Shown in pieces: positions 1 to 12,083 of a stretch of 64,000 nt of DNA (positions within the stretch are counted from its first letter, which is position 1; every line of letters begins with the position of its first letter). Origin of the DNA: Hymenopellis radicata (Eukaryota > Basidiomycota > Agaricomycetes > Agaricales > Physalacriaceae); contig JADNRX010000003.1 of NCBI GenBank assembly GCA_015501595.1, positions 434,001 through 498,000 of the forward strand, written 5' to 3'. The notes under the pieces were generated by a model. It had not been told where the DNA came from. It saw only the letters and a list, made by a program, of their open reading frames with translations, and ran no database searches. The position numbers and the translations under genes are program-made.

Positions 1-613
1 AACAGAGCACAACGTACTGAGCGTTCGTAACGAATTGTCATTAAAGGATCGCAGGCGGCCTTTGTGCACGACAGTGCTTTTCTAGTAAAACTGCGCTGGG
101 TTGATGAAGGATCCTCCGCGGTCGTGCACGGAAGAGGCCTCCTCGCGTATTTGGCGGATGCCACGGTAAGTCTGTGTGTAATGAGCCCTCTATTGTCGAA
201 CAGAGAGAAAGAGAACTGACAGTACTTAGCTCAACTTCCAGTCAGCGCAACGCGTACCAGCCAGTGGTTTAGCGACGGAAGCAAAAAGGCCAGGCATATT
301 TATCAACGGAGGTAAAGTACCCTGCAAAAAAAAGACAATAGTGAGCGCCGGGTGCAAGACAAAAAGCGTGTCAAAGCTGCTCGCTCGGCGATAACTTCTC
401 GTAATGTTACATAACTACGAACAATAGCCCAAGCACTTTTGACTCCGCTTGCAATGAAGGCTCTGCCTCAATCAGGCAGGTTTAGTCCTACGAACGCGGT
501 TGCGTACATGGAAAGGGTCCGTCTATTGTTCCTCTCGATGCTGATATGCTGGTATTGAATAAAGATAGATCTGCCTGATGCTAAAATACAAAAGTGGGAC
601 CTTCTAATGCCCT
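1..613. other. Left edge, no gene supported
   Basis: I see no open frame with recognisable protein character on either strand and no convincing splice-linked exons. The stretch borders the 3' end of the minus-strand DnaJ gene, so part of it is presumably that gene's 3' UTR. Confidence 0.5.
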
Positions 614-2219
614 CTATAACTCGTCATGTCCCGACCCAGAACCATAGAAGGCGTCCGTCAATCCTGTGGGAAATGTCAGGAAATTAAGGGCAGCAGACAA
701 TGGCGGCGTACTTTTGCGCATGTGTGGGGATAATTCGGTTGGTAATACAACATTGTATTCCACATACAGGTCCCCATGCAGATGGTGGTTCTCGAACCTA
801 GGCATACCCTCTCCCTCGATCACCTCCACGAATCCTGGCTGCGTCACGCCGGATCGCTGTAATCTTACAAGATGGCCGTCTAGGTGAGTCAGGTTTCTAT
901 CGAAGCCCAAAAGTGCCTGTCCATTGTCTGTGAAAACTCCGCTCGCGCATGGAGAAACTACACGTACCTCATCGACGCTGATAGACTCCCGCCAGTAGAG
1001 CCCTGTCTCTTTCCTTCTCCAACCACCTTTACCTTTCCGGCTCCGTACGCGTAGAACGACATCACCAGCTTCCCAATCTGGGCTCTCGTCTCCCTCAGCC
1101 TCAAACACGACCTCGTGACCTTCCGGCATTCCAGGCGTTATTTCTAGTGTATAGTGTGGTGTATGGTCCATGACCTTCTGACCATTGCAGTGGGGACACT
1201 TGCGACGAATAACCTTGCCGCGTCCACCACAGTCTGGACAGCTTGTTTGCGACTGGGCAAACATTCCTGGAAAGATCTGCACAAAATTTAATCATTAGAC
1301 GCGAAGGAAAACATGACACTTACTTGTTGCTTCACTAATTTGACTCCAGACCCACCACATCCCGAGCATGTATGTATATCACCGTCAGAAGCTGCGCCGG
1401 AGCCTCGACAATGGTCACAGAGGATCTTCTTCTTAATCATAAACTAATTGCATATATGAGTTGGGGGCCAGTCGACGAATAGCATTGCACCCACATCTAT
1501 ACTGGCGCCTTTATAACTGTAGGAGCGGTCAACAATGAGAAATACACAAGTATAAGAGACACACATATCAGCCAGGTCTACTTCGAATTCGGTCAAGGAT
1601 GTAGGACCGCGTCGGACGTTCTGATGGGCTGAGTCTGGCAGAAGGTAAGTATAAATAACATGGTGAGTAGAAGGTGTTCACGAACGTCCACCAAAGAAGC
1701 TGGAGAACATGTCAAAAGGATTTGCGTGACCTTGGCCGCCTTCATGAGCTTTCAAACCCTCCTGCAATGACATGGGTAAACGTGGCCAGTGATGTTATAG
1801 GCGTGATGTACCTCTCCGTGGCGGTCGTAGATTTGGCGTTTCTAGATACTTGATGAGAAATGGATATCATGGGGTATGAAGTGAGATACCTCTGGATCGG
1901 ACAGAACCTCGTAGGCTGTCGGACAGGAAGTAAGCGGAGGTCATACAAGATAAAATTGTCAACAGACCGTGTGCAATCTCCACGAAACGATTCTCTGCAT
2001 CCGCATCTTTATTCTTGTCTGGATGGTATTTCCGGCTGAGTTTTTTGTAGGCGTGCCGTATATCCTTGTCCGAGGCGGATTTATGCACTAATCCATTTCG
2101 TCAGGTGAGAAGGCAACCGGAGAGCAGTCGAGTAGCTCACAGTCAAGAACTTTGTAGAGATCTGCGGCCAGAGCCAAGGTCGAGCACAGCAGGATTACAA
2201 GACCAAGTAATGAATACAT
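614..2219 (-). CDS. SCJ1: ER-lumenal DnaJ co-chaperone (Scj1-like) with HDEL tail
   Basis: Type I J-protein that stimulates the ER Hsp70 (BiP/Kar2) during folding and ERAD. The first exon encodes a signal peptide (MYSLLGLVILLCSTLALAA). The J domain follows, with an HPD motif in RKYHPDKNKD; it is assembled across introns, for example the first one at about 2089-2141. A Gly/Phe-rich stretch (FDMFSSFFGG) precedes the four CxxCxGxG-type zinc-finger repeats (CDHCRGSG, CSGCGGSG, CPDCGGRG, CPHCNGQK), followed by the C-terminal substrate domain. The protein ends GSGHDEL, the fungal ER-retrieval signal, which places it in the ER rather than in mitochondria (Mdj1) or cytosol (Ydj1). The coding region has about seven to eight exons separated by introns of roughly 45-55 nt. 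The start at 2219 is the only ATG giving the signal peptide. It is divergent from the uS7m gene. Confidence 0.93.
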
Positions 2220-2331
2220 GGCCGGCACTGTCAAGAGCGTCAATAATAACTTGACGACACGTATTAATCTCGTCCACGTGACCCGGCATGCAAGAAAGCT
2301 CGGGTTAGGGTTTGACTTGACAAAAACCCTC
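2220..2331. promoter_or_regulatory. Shared divergent promoter SCJ1 / uS7m
   Basis: Only 112 bp separate the start codons of the ER DnaJ gene and the mitochondrial ribosomal protein gene, so both transcription starts must lie in or near this interval. No clear TATA box is visible. Confidence 0.5.
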
Positions 2332-3099
2332 ATGCTGTCCCGTGCGAGCCAGTCGCTATGCAGGGCGCGTCTACCTGCTGCAAGGCGCGTGTATCGGGCT
2401 TTCACTACACTTCCTCTTGACTCCGATACGGCGGTGTCCTCCCCAACGCCAAACATACCCGACTCAGCCAACCCCCACACAACCTCCAATGATTCTGTTA
2501 AAGCGCAGATCAAGTTTGAAATGAATGCTAGGCGACTGGCCGAGGCTGTGGAGGAGGAGCGACTGGACAGAACATCAGAAATTTCGGGGGAGGAGTCCCC
2601 ATTCATGAACATCCCGCCGGTCGAGGATCCCCTCCTAAAACTCTTCACCGGCATGGTCATGAAGCATGGTAACCGACAGAAGGCGTCACGTCAAGTCGCC
2701 CGCACGCTGCTTCATTTACACGCCCTCACCGGGGCGGCACCTCTCCCAGTCTTACGCGATGGCCTCTTTGCGATTGCACCACTGGCCGCTGTCAAGAAGG
2801 TGGCGACGTCGGCGCTGAAACATATCATGCAGCCGCACCCGCTCAGTGAAAAGCGGAGTCTGCGGTGGGCCATCTGGTGGCTTATCGAGGAATGTAAGCA
2901 TCAGGGCCCGTTACCGCTGGAGGAGAGATTCGCGAGGGAGATCATAGACATCCACAATGGTACCAGCGCCATTCTGAAAAAGAGGACGGACTTTCACACT
3001 GCTGCCATGTTGAACAAGTACGTCCCTACTCACTCTAATCGCGGCGCGGGCTAATCGTTTCCTTCCAGAGCACATGTTATGCACCGCGTGCGTCGGTGA
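2332..3099 (+). CDS. RSM7: Mitochondrial small-subunit ribosomal protein uS7m
   Basis: Component of the mitochondrial 30S-type subunit that binds the 3' domain of the small rRNA. The N-terminus chosen here (MLSRASQSLCRARL...) is rich in Arg, Ser and Ala with no acidic residues at first, as expected for a mitochondrial presequence; the frame is open further upstream to 2218 but that extension would run into the neighbour's start. The body has the S7 core (DPLLKLFTGMVMKHGNRQKA, SEKRSLRWAIWWLI). A 51-nt intron at 3018-3068 joins the frame to a last exon ending NKAHVMHRVRR, the usual basic tail of the family. Without that intron the frame would run on into a non-homologous extension. Confidence 0.92.
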
Positions 3100-3873
3100 A
3101 TGTTTCTGAGAGCTGCGCAGTTAGATATTCCTCGTGTTCTCCAGACAATTCAGCGACGTATAATTTTCGTGACTTCAGTGCGCATCAAGTGAGGAAAAAT
3201 ACGCCCAGTTTCGGGACATATTGCGCGGACGGACTCATTGGTATCGTGAAAGGTTACATCACCGCCAAGGAGATGTTTCAATACAAAATATGGCCCCCGT
3301 AGCCGTGGGCTCTTCTCTTGAAGCACAAGAAGCACTGACTCCAAGCCTTTTTAGTCTACATTTCCGTGCAGGGAGCAGAACCCTATGGTTTGATCGGTGA
3401 TAGCTGGTTACAAGTTAGTTTCCTACTGCTGTTCTCTCTTCGCAATACTTTGCTGATAATATGCGGTCTACTTCTTCCCTTACAGATATTCCTGTTCTCG
3501 ACAACCCTGTTGAAACAAGCTACTCGCTTGATTCCTCAAAACTCGCGAATTTGCCTCACGACTTGTTCCATCATTCTCCCACAAGATGAAGTTCGTTCTC
3601 CACTAGCGACTCGTCGGGTGCGCAGCAGCAAATTTTCCGAATATGGATCAGCTGAAGTGGGACTACCTCACGTCTAACTGATTGTTTCACGACGCGTCTC
3701 TAACACGGGGTCGGTTCTTCTTCGGTGCACGCAATACCTCTGCCCTCATTGGCTCGCTCCAATGTGATCCTGCTTCGTTTACCTTGTGATTCACTTGTAG
3801 ATCTTCCGCAGCAGCGCACCGATGACGCAGAGAGATTGCTGTTATCCAGGATGGGTGTGAACTTGCGTAAACG
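3100..3873. other. Intergenic, no gene supported
   Basis: Open frames exist here (for example 3366-3677 on the plus strand), but they lack domain signatures, plausible codon character or splice continuity. This is probably the 3' flank of uS7m and the promoter of the downstream secreted dioxygenase-like gene. Confidence 0.45.
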
Positions 3874-3880
3874 TATAAAA
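3874..3880 (+). promoter_or_regulatory. TATA box of the dioxygenase-like gene
   Basis: TATAAAA lies 37 bp upstream of the start codon at 3917, a spacing compatible with a short 5' UTR. Confidence 0.5.
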
Positions 3881-3916
3881 GATTGAGAGTCCAAGCGACG
3901 ATTTCTTCAGTCCAAA

Positions 3917-5400
3917 ATGTTCCCGTTGTATCTGCTCTCTTTCGCCTCTCTTGCGATCTTCGCCGCTGGTTCGTCTGTTTTTTACGAGTCGCGTTTGTGT
4001 GGCGCATTCATCGGTCTGTTCCAGCTCATCCCGGTGAAGTTTATCAACGTCTGAGCGAGCGCGAGCTTGCGGTCCGTGAGGTTGATTATTCCCCACTCGT
4101 CTTATGCCAAATCTAACGAGTAGAACTAGGCCGCCGCTTCGAAACGCCATCTCCAAGCACGCAACTGTGCTTCAGAGATTTCGGCCTTCAATGCCAGGCG
4201 CAAGGCCAAGCGGGAGCTTGCTCGTCGTGGCGAAGACTTGGGCGCGCGCGCCGCCGCCACGGTTACGGCGACGGCTGAGAACCCGACTTACACAGAGCTG
4301 CAAAAGTGAGCGCCTATACTTGCCTCCCAGTAATCTACGCTCACGTCTTCAAAGCACATCGTGCATCACGGCTCCCGAGGTCACTGAGGGACCATACTAC
4401 ATCAACAACGAGTTTGTCCGCCAGGATCTGACCGAGACTCAAACGTAAATCTCCGCCATGCCTGTAAAGTGTACAAGAAACTCATCGCCGTTTCACTAGC
4501 GGAGTCACCTTGGTGCTGGACATTGGTGTCCTTGACACGACGACGTGCGAGCCGCTCCCTGCCGCTTTCGTCGAAATCTGGGCTGGCGAGTGCCTTCATT
4601 GATCTTGGTCATCATCACGTCTCACAGGCATTCTTCTTAGCCAACGCCACTGGCGTTTATGGCGGATACAGCGCCGGGGAGGTGGTGGAGGCCCTCCTCC
4701 CACCCTCGAAGCCCGCCAGGGTCCCGGGGTGGCTCTTCGCCCTTGGTCCGCAACGAGACTTTCTTGCGCGGCGGCTTGGCGACGGACAAAAATGGTATCA
4801 CGGAGCTCATTACGATCTACCCTGGCTTTTACACCGGACGTACGGCGCACATTCACACTATGGTTCACCTCAATTACGAGGTCGCGGATAATGGGTGCGG
4901 ACTGATTTTGTTCGTCCCCTTGATAGACGAAATTGAAAGTCGATTTTTTAGGACGCTGATCTCGCATGGGGGAAGCGTGCTGCATATTGGCCAGTTCTTC
5001 TTTGACGAGTCGTGGAATGACGATGTGTTTGCGACTGAGCCGTACACGTCGAATACGCAAACGCGGACGTTGAACAGTGCTGATGGGATCTTGAACGAGG
5101 CCAACTCGGATGGGAATAACGCGTTCTTGGAGTAAGTCCCACAACGTCGTTCGTTCACTGGTCTAATTAAACTCACGTGATTGTAGGCTTGAGCTCATTG
5201 GCGCGAGTCTCGAGGACGGCGTTTTGGGTTATATCAGTATGTCGAACTGTCGTCATCGAGAAGGCTCATGTTGATGTGTTTTCCTACTAGCTGTCGGCGT
5301 CGATTCCACCGCTTCTTATACCATTGCCAACACTAATTATCTAAATTCTACCGGTGCGACGGTTGCCCGCGAAGAGCCGCCCGCTGGTGTTTATGTCTAG
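3917..5400 (+). CDS. Secreted intradiol ring-cleavage dioxygenase-like protein, frame break in linker
   Basis: Begins with a signal peptide (MFPLYLLSFASLAIFAA). Spliced segments then show family features: CASEISAFNARRKAKREL, TSCITAPEVTEGPYYINNEF, FVEIWAANATGVYGGYS, TIYPGFYTGRTAHIHTMVH, GSVLHIGQFFFDESW. Tyr and His residues in these blocks are the expected Fe(III) ligands of intradiol (catechol-type) dioxygenases. The secreted fungal subgroup is common in wood- and litter-decay species. About eight exons are evident. One intron (4586-4640) uses a GC donor (GCGAGT...TTAG). Between about 4676 and 4744, in a Gly/Pro-rich linker, the frame of the upstream half (ANATGVYGG) does not connect to that of the downstream half (RNETFLRGG), and no intron of plausible size repairs it. 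This is either a recent mutation or a sequence error in GC-rich DNA. Confidence 0.8.
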
Positions 5401-6049
5401 TGGTTCTGTATGAAAGTTTTGAGGAGAACGTAGTTGTGGTTTAGTATTGAAATGATAACGAGTCTGTTGACTTCAGGTTGACTTCTCTTTTGCAACAAGT
5501 CATTCACGCACTCGAGCCAATGAATGTGGGAATGTTGAACTTATGCAAGGCTTAACGTGTTGTATTCACTAAGGGACCGTCGCTATCATTCCACCAGACC
5601 TGAAAAATGACACAAACGGTTGATACGCGCACCGGACGCGCGCATGTATCTTGGCGCAAAACTTCAAATAGTTCGACAATGGTCAGAGAGAAAAGGAAGA
5701 CGCGTCATGGCCAACCAGTGCTCCATCCTCGACAACAACAGTAACATCACAACTCTCTCACCTCCGCCTTTGGGACTCGGGAGCCCCCTGCACTGCAACG
5801 AACCTGAGCGCACTGTCTCGAATCGTGCGTGCCCTGCATCAACTACTCGTCTGCCGCCGCCTGCAACCCTTCACCTAACCGGACATGTCAATCCAAGCTC
5901 ATGAGGGCCACCAACATCCAGGATGCACCTTTATCACATCTTTGTCTCCGTAAGCAGGGAAAACTGTGAACACCTACCGAAAACATGAAGCAGGCACATC
6001 TTCAGACTTCAGTAGACAGAACAAGGGAAAAAGTTATATCAAGCAAAGT
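5401..6049. other. Intergenic between convergent genes
   Basis: This lies between the 3' ends of the dioxygenase-like gene and the minus-strand zincin-like gene. The only sizeable open frame (5620-5904, plus) is low complexity and has no recognisable domain; I do not support a gene here. Confidence 0.45.
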
Positions 6050-7240
6050 TTATGATGACAATACATTCTCGGGCAGCTCTGCATCAGGCCTTGGGTAACA
6101 CGACCCTCGAGTAAACAGAGCTTTGCGAACACGAGGAGGCACTGGCCCAACCGCCACTTCCCGCCTTTCACCAAATAGAGTTCCTTCGTTGTGTGAAGTT
6201 TTCTGGATTAGCCCCAAGACTGATGTGCGAATGCGAGCCCCTTGAGGTGGAGATGATGGCATTTTACTGCACGAAAGCAAGGGAATGATTGTATCTTGAG
6301 CGGCTGTCGTAGAAGTCACAAGCTGCATAAAGTTGGTGACATCCGAAAACCTGCATCAATCATCAAGAAATTCAAGGGAGCGGAAATGCGTACTGAGAGC
6401 ATAATCTGTGCCTGTAAATGTCCGGACAAATAAAGCATGTAGATGTGTGAACTCCCAAGCATGTGCTTCCGATGTCCATTCACCAACTAAATAGCCTCCA
6501 AAAATTGCTTTTTCGAATGCCAGGCCCGCATTGCCGGAATGAAGCACAGTTCCATCGACGACTGGTGTCACTTCATTTCCAAAGACATATTTAGTGATGA
6601 GATGTGTCACTTCATGCAACACAGCAACAAGAAAAGCAAATCGAAAGAATTCAGCTGGAAGATGATATAATTGAGGATCGAGGGTCTATTGCCAAGAATT
6701 AAAGCTTGACTAGGAAGGAGCTGGAGAGCAACTGATCTGATAAGATGCCAAGTCGGCGAGGGCATGGAGAATATGCATTGTGTAGTCGTTCTCTGTACCT
6801 TCCTCCTTTGAAATCCATCCCCAGCACGAGTTGCCGAAATAAGAAGAAAAGACACGCTCGATATCTTGGTGACACAGCCAGTGTTGCCAGCCACCGTATG
6901 TGATCTCTTCAAGCGCCGTATTGTCTGGATGGGACTTTTGCTGGAAGAGGATAAGAATCGTATTGACCGCGTATTTAAGGCTGCTTCGTTCGCCGGAGAC
7001 TTGCATCGCCTGAATGCCACTGAGAGCGAGGTCGACTGATGACTGTAGGTGGGCAGGAACAGGACCACGACTGCCGTTGCCCTCTGGGACTACCACAAAG
7101 GTGGAGATGCGTTGAGTCGATGGGATTGGGATGCTGACACGATTACCCTCGCCCCCTGGCATTTCCACAGAGATACGTATCAACGGTATATGAGAGAGGA
7201 TGGGAGATAGGAGAGGAAGCTGTTTTGCAAAGTCGAACAT
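6050..7240 (-). CDS. Zincin-like hypothetical protein with HEVTH motif
   Basis: I do not recognise the family. Three exons connect in frame. The first (from ATG at 7240, reading MFDFAKQLPLL) ends ...ADLASYQI. A roughly 77-nt intron leads to TEFFRFAFLVAVLHEVTHL. A 43-44-nt intron near 6357-6400 leads to the last exon (RFSDVTNFMQLVTSTT...ELPENVLSS). The segment VAVLHEVTHL matches the HExxH zinc-binding helix of metallopeptidases, preceded by hydrophobic residues as in that fold. A third zinc ligand cannot be assigned by eye; E/H residues in the following EWTSEAHAWEFTHLHALF are candidates. There is no signal peptide. In-frame ATGs at 7309 and 7336 are less likely because they nearly abut the divergent cullin start. 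Confidence 0.65.
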
Positions 7241-7354
7241 CGCGCCTGAGAGCCAGCGAAGGCGGGCGAGGACAAAGGACAAAGGACAACATGATACGTA
7301 ACCAGACATTACCTCTGATGCAATCTTGATCGGCACCGACGGCTCGCTCTGACC
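7241..7354. promoter_or_regulatory. Shared divergent promoter, zincin-like gene / cullin
   Basis: 114 bp separate the proposed start codons of the two divergent genes; no distinctive motif is evident. Confidence 0.35.
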
Positions 7355-10256
7355 ATGACCACAAGTAAGCGCCTTTCCTGGTTTCCTGGTCCCGTTCTCA
7401 TTCCTGGCAGTACGACGAGGACGAGTAAGGATTGTGCGTATCCACCTGTTTCCAAACCGACTTGGCGCTTATCTCCATCACGTCGCTCAAAGGCCACTCC
7501 ACGCAGAGTCAGTATTCAATTCATAGGCATCCATACCTCCAGTCTCACCGTTTCATTCAGCATGGCCCCGAATTTTCCGCCCAGCAGACATGGGCGGACC
7601 TCTCACATAACATCAAGGAGATCCAGAACCACAACGCAGCGAATCTGTCGTTTGAGGAGAACCATCGCTTCGCGTACAATATGGTTCTATATCGCCAGGG
7701 CGAGACGCTGTACAAAGGCGTCAAAGCGCTAGTATCGGAGAACCTCGAGAAGCTGTCGAGAGAGCAGGTCACCCCAGTCTTTCCGTCTGGAAGCAAGGAT
7801 CCGCCACAGAAGAGTGTCGAGGCCGAAATGCTGTTGAAGGCGTTGAAGAGTATTTGGGACGACCACCAAAGCAGCATGGTGAAGCTCGGTCAAATACTCA
7901 AGTACATGGTGCGTTTGTTTTCGTCTGCGTTTATGACTCCCTCCATTCATGCCGTACACAGGACCGCGTATTTACCAAGGCCGCCGAAGTGCCCGAGACC
8001 TGGGACATGGGACTTCGTCTCTTTGTCGAGCTAATATTTCGCCCTCCAATAAAGGACCACCTCACCAATGCTATCCTCAATCAGATCGAATACGAACGCG
8101 ACGGTTACGATATCAATCGGTCGGCCGTGAAGGGATGTGTGGACGTGTTTATCAGCTTGCACAACCAGATTGGAGGGCCGACCATATATAAGGAGGATCT
8201 AGAACCCGCTATTCTCAAGGAGAGCAGATCGTTTTATGAGTCTACAGGACATAAGCTTCTTTCTACTTGTGATGCACCGAGTACCTTCGCAGGGTATGGC
8301 ACCAGTACTTGCGTCCTTGTCTTATGAGCTAATGTGTTTTCCCCAAGGTAGAATCGGCCTTTGAAGCCGAGGAATCGCGAGCGCATCATTACCTCTCCTC
8401 ACAAACCGCCCTTCCCCTTCGCCAAATTCTCGAGGACCATCTTCTCACCGCGCATCTCGTGACAGTCATAAAGCTGGAGAATTCGGGACTGGACGTGATG
8501 ATTGATATGGACAGGATTGATGATCTATCCAGGTTGTATCGGTTGTACTCGATGGTAGCGAAGGGCATTCCGTGTCTGAGGCGCGCGTTGAAGGATTCGA
8601 TTGTTCGACGAGGGCATGAAATCAACCAGAGTTCTTTAAGCATGGAAAATGATGCTGAGATGGACGATAAAAAGGGGAAAGGCAAGGCGGTTCCTGCGGC
8701 TCAGATGACTCTCTCCCTGGCTCTCAAATGGGTACAGGACGTGTTGGAGCTTAAGGACAGGTTTGATAGCATCTGGTTAAAAGCGTTTAGCAGTGACCGC
8801 GAACTCGAGAGTGGTCTCAACGAGGTTTGTTTGGGATTAACACATCTAACCCAAGGCTGACGACTATCGTCTAGGCATTTGGCGACTTTGTGAATCTGAA
8901 CAGCCAGTGTTCAGAGTTCATTTCTCTTTCAATTGATGATAACCTCAAACGAGGTCTCAAAGGGGTGGGTACAGCTTTCTAAGGCTTTCTTGCTCTCACG
9001 AAGTTGCGCAGAAAACCGATCTAGAGATCGAGTCGGTCCTTGACAAGACGATTACCGTGTTTCGCTTCCTTGGCGAAAAGGATGTGTTCGAGCGGTACTA
9101 CAAAACGCATCTCGCCAAGCGTCTCTTATTGTCCCGTTCTGTCTCTGATGACGCAGAGCGAGGCATGCTGGCCAAGTTGAAAGTCGAGTGTGGCTACCAG
9201 TTCACACAGAAGTTGGAGGGCATGTTCAACGACATGAAGTTATCCAACGATACTATGGACGCCTTTAGGACGCATCTTGAGAAGCCTGGAGTGGATGTAA
9301 GTCTAGTAACCCGTTGCCTGCTCTCTCGTACTGACCTTCGTTGTCAGCCTGCAGAGATTGAATTATCTGTGATTGTGATGACTTCGACGTTCTGGCCCAC
9401 CTCACACCCCTCCTCTGAATGCATAATTCCACCGTTAATGGCGAAGACGTGCAAACAGTTTGAACAATTTTACCTGTCGCGACATTCGGGACGACGCTTG
9501 ACGTGGCAGTATTCACTTGGAAACGCCGATGTTCGTGTGGCCTTCAAAGCGAGGAAGCACGACCTCAACGTGTCCACGTTTGCCTTGATTGTTCTATTGC
9601 ACTTTGAGAATGTAGAAGACGATCAGTTCTTGACTTATGACGTATGTTTAAATCCTCTGCTTTGACCGTTCGGTATCTAAGATGCTTGTCTTTTGCAGGA
9701 AATACAACAGTCAACAGGGATTGAGCACGTCGAGTTGAAGCGACATCTACAGTCTCTGGCCTGTGCGAAATTCAAGATTTTGAAGAAGCATCCGCCTGGG
9801 CGGGATATCGATCAGAGTGATTCTTTCTCATTTAACGCGGATTTCACTGCGTCATTGCAGAAGATCAAGATCAGTACCGTCTCGTCCAAGGTGGAGAGCT
9901 CGGGCGAGAGGAAGGAGACGCGAGACCGGATTGACGAGGAGCGGAAGCATCAGACTGATGTAAGTGGCTTAATCTTCGGTGGCTTGATTTTTGGTACTGA
10001 GGTAGATGACTAGGCTTGTATCGTGCGCGTCATGAAGGCGAGGAAGCATATGACGCACAACGAGCTCGTGAATGAGGTGATACCGCTGTTGTCACAGCGT
10101 TTCAAGGCGAATGCTCTGGATATCAAGAAACGGATTGAAGGGCTCATTGAGGTATGCTTCTCGCAGTCCAAGGTGTCCAAATTCTGACAATGTAACTTTT
10201 AGCGGGAGTATTTGGAGCGCTGTGAAGACAGAAAGTCGTACAATTACCTTGCTTAG
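7355..10256 (+). CDS. CUL3: Cullin-3-type scaffold of a CRL ubiquitin ligase
   Basis: Scaffold that joins BTB-type substrate adaptors (N-terminal repeats) to the RING protein Rbx1 (C-terminal domain). The N-terminal block [20 protein letters not shown] and the downstream cullin-homology block ([60 protein letters not shown]) follow Cul3 order. The C-terminal winged-helix segment has the neddylation motif [11 protein letters not shown], whose Lys is the expected Nedd8 acceptor. The protein ends [17 protein letters not shown]. Clear introns include 7909-7961, one near 8298-8347, and others near 8826-8874, 8965-9011, 9297-9348, 9642-9698, 9961-10014 and 10151-10201. The first exons are uncertain: ATG at 7355 (MTT...) needs one or two short introns before the exon containing [14 protein letters not shown]. 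Confidence 0.9.
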
Positions 10257-10383
10257 GATTTCTTACGCACACCATTTTGCTTGGACACTGCCATACACAC
10301 CGCACTCGCACATTTGTATTAGCACTATTTATCCATTGTATCTGTCACTCTACATACCGTCGACCAATAAGTTCCTGCATAGA

Positions 10384-10482
10384 TCGTCTAAAGTAGTAGT
10401 AGTGTGTTTCTTGTTTCTTGCTGCCCTCTTCTCGCCGAGCAATCGCAGCTGTGTTTGACTCTACGACCGCCAGCGGATCTAC
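10384..10482 (+). repeat. Direct repeat copy A
   Basis: This segment (TCGTCTAAAGTAGTAGTAGT ... CCGCCAGCGGATCTA) recurs at 12,084-12,177 in the same orientation. Long identical blocks are shared, notably GTGTTTCTTGTTTCTTGCT and CCGCCAGCGGATCTA, with a 10-bp insertion in this copy. Confidence 0.8.
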
Positions 10483-10625
10483 TTTTCAACGGGTCTGCGC
10501 CACGCAATTCCCCGAAGGCAGCCAAATGGTGCGGAAACGGAGGCCACCCGTTATATATAGATAGCCTTGTTCTCATTATTGCTGGTAGCCTTCCTGTCCC
10601 ATTCGTATTTCAGCTTCAATAAATA

Positions 10626-11884
10626 ATGTTTTCATCTCCACACAATTGGAACATGGCCACGCAGAGGCTACAGCGAGCAGACGCGCCGCCGGAGGACACC
10701 AGAGGGTCCAATTACACAATAGAAGTGCAAGACCTCCCTCCCGGAGGTGGTGAGTTTACTATAGGTCTTACACGTGACCGTTTCGGAGACGTTTGAGTCA
10801 GAGCTTGTTGAGTCAATGTTGAGTCGTGCTTCAATGTTGACGTGAGATTACTGTCTACAAACTACCCCCACTAGTATGCAGCCTAGACAGCCCAGAGCGC
10901 CTAGACAAAACGCCTGGACGTCCCGGACACCCCGGGCATGGATGAACTCGTATACTCCTCCTCCTCCGCCGCCTCCGCCTCCAACCTTTTCTTGTTCCTA
11001 TTGGCGGCTTCGCTCGATGCACCCCGCATCTGAAACCGAGTCCACGACCAACCACCCCGACGAGTTTGCACGAAAGGTGTCCGAAACCTTGCCGGTGGCC
11101 GTATCTGTCGAACACATTGGCTACGACACCGTCGTCATCAGGGACGACGCCCGGCAAACTGTGCGTTGTTTGGTGTATTACCGGCAAGATGTAGAAATGG
11201 TACGTGACTTTTCTCCTTTTACGAAACGTTGGTCCTCACGCCCATTTTACTTAGTGCTTTGAAAAAAGCGCAGCTTTCAAGACGCGCGAGCTCGAAAGAG
11301 CACACGTACTTTATGGAGCACGACTTGAAAGCTATGAGCTCGCGGCCCGTACCATGAAAGGTGAGCCCCATTGTCCTTTTCAGTGTCATGTTGCCTGGTA
11401 TTCGTCTCTACTCATGCACTGATCCTAATTCTTGCTAGGACTCAGTAAATTCATTATGGACACTCTCGCCGTCGACAGTAGAAACACCCTCCGAGGCGTT
11501 GGCCTGATAAATGGTAAGTGTCTTTCAATATCCCTCCCACTTGGTTCGTTTGCTTACAAAACAGTGGAACAAATCTACTATGAGGTCAAGGCATGGGAGG
11601 AAATAGTCGAGGACGCCCATGAGCGGAATGAGTTCCTTCCCGCCGCACCTGCACGAGCGGCGGCGGCGATGGGAGCCTGGAACTCGGCAGTGATCACCCC
11701 GCACCACGAGCTTTGGCTGGTGCTGGTCGCGAGGAAAGAAATTGCTCTTAACCCCTTCGCATACTGGCAGCCGAGTCGGGCAGCCTTCTTTAAATATGCA
11801 GAGACACTCCCCGGCATGGACGAGAACCTACGTCAGTGCATTGTGTCTCAGAGGCATTCGGGCGCGCTTCTTTTCGCACCATAA
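10626..11884 (+). CDS. Hypothetical protein, unrecognised
   Basis: No family recognised. A first exon from ATG 10626 (MFSSPHNWNMATQRLQ...EVQDLPPGG) ends at a strong GTGAGT donor near 10750. The next coding stretch (about 10,880-11,200) has a run of nine prolines followed by a folded-looking region (ARKVSETLPVAVSVEHIGYD). A short exon (FKTRELERAHVLYGARLESY) follows after an intron ending at about 11,273. Further exons give GLSKFIMDTLAVDSRNTLRG and a final exon rich in Trp and aromatic residues (TPHHELWLVLVARKEIALNP) ending LLFAP. No signal peptide or membrane segment is seen. The junction between the first and second exon does not close neatly in frame with a consensus acceptor, so the N-terminus is uncertain. 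Confidence 0.5.
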
Positions 11885-12083
11885 ACAATGTTGTACTGTC
11901 CATACACTCCTTTGATTCTACCACTAGTTATGTATAGCCATCTTGGTAAGTTGGTACATGCTTGCGACGTTCAGGCTGGAGGAAAGTGCACAACCTAAGC
12001 AACTTGAAGTACAAGTGGGGCAACACAAGCGACACAATTTTTTTCAGCAAAATATTTCAAGACGCCTCGAGCGTGCCAATCAA

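Noticed and set aside
666..887. Plus-strand open frame opposite the DnaJ gene
   Set aside because: It is antisense to clearly coding DnaJ exons and has no domain features.
3366..3677. Hydrophobic 103-codon frame downstream of uS7m
   Set aside because: Leu-rich but with no homology-like pattern, no promoter and no splice partners; likely chance.
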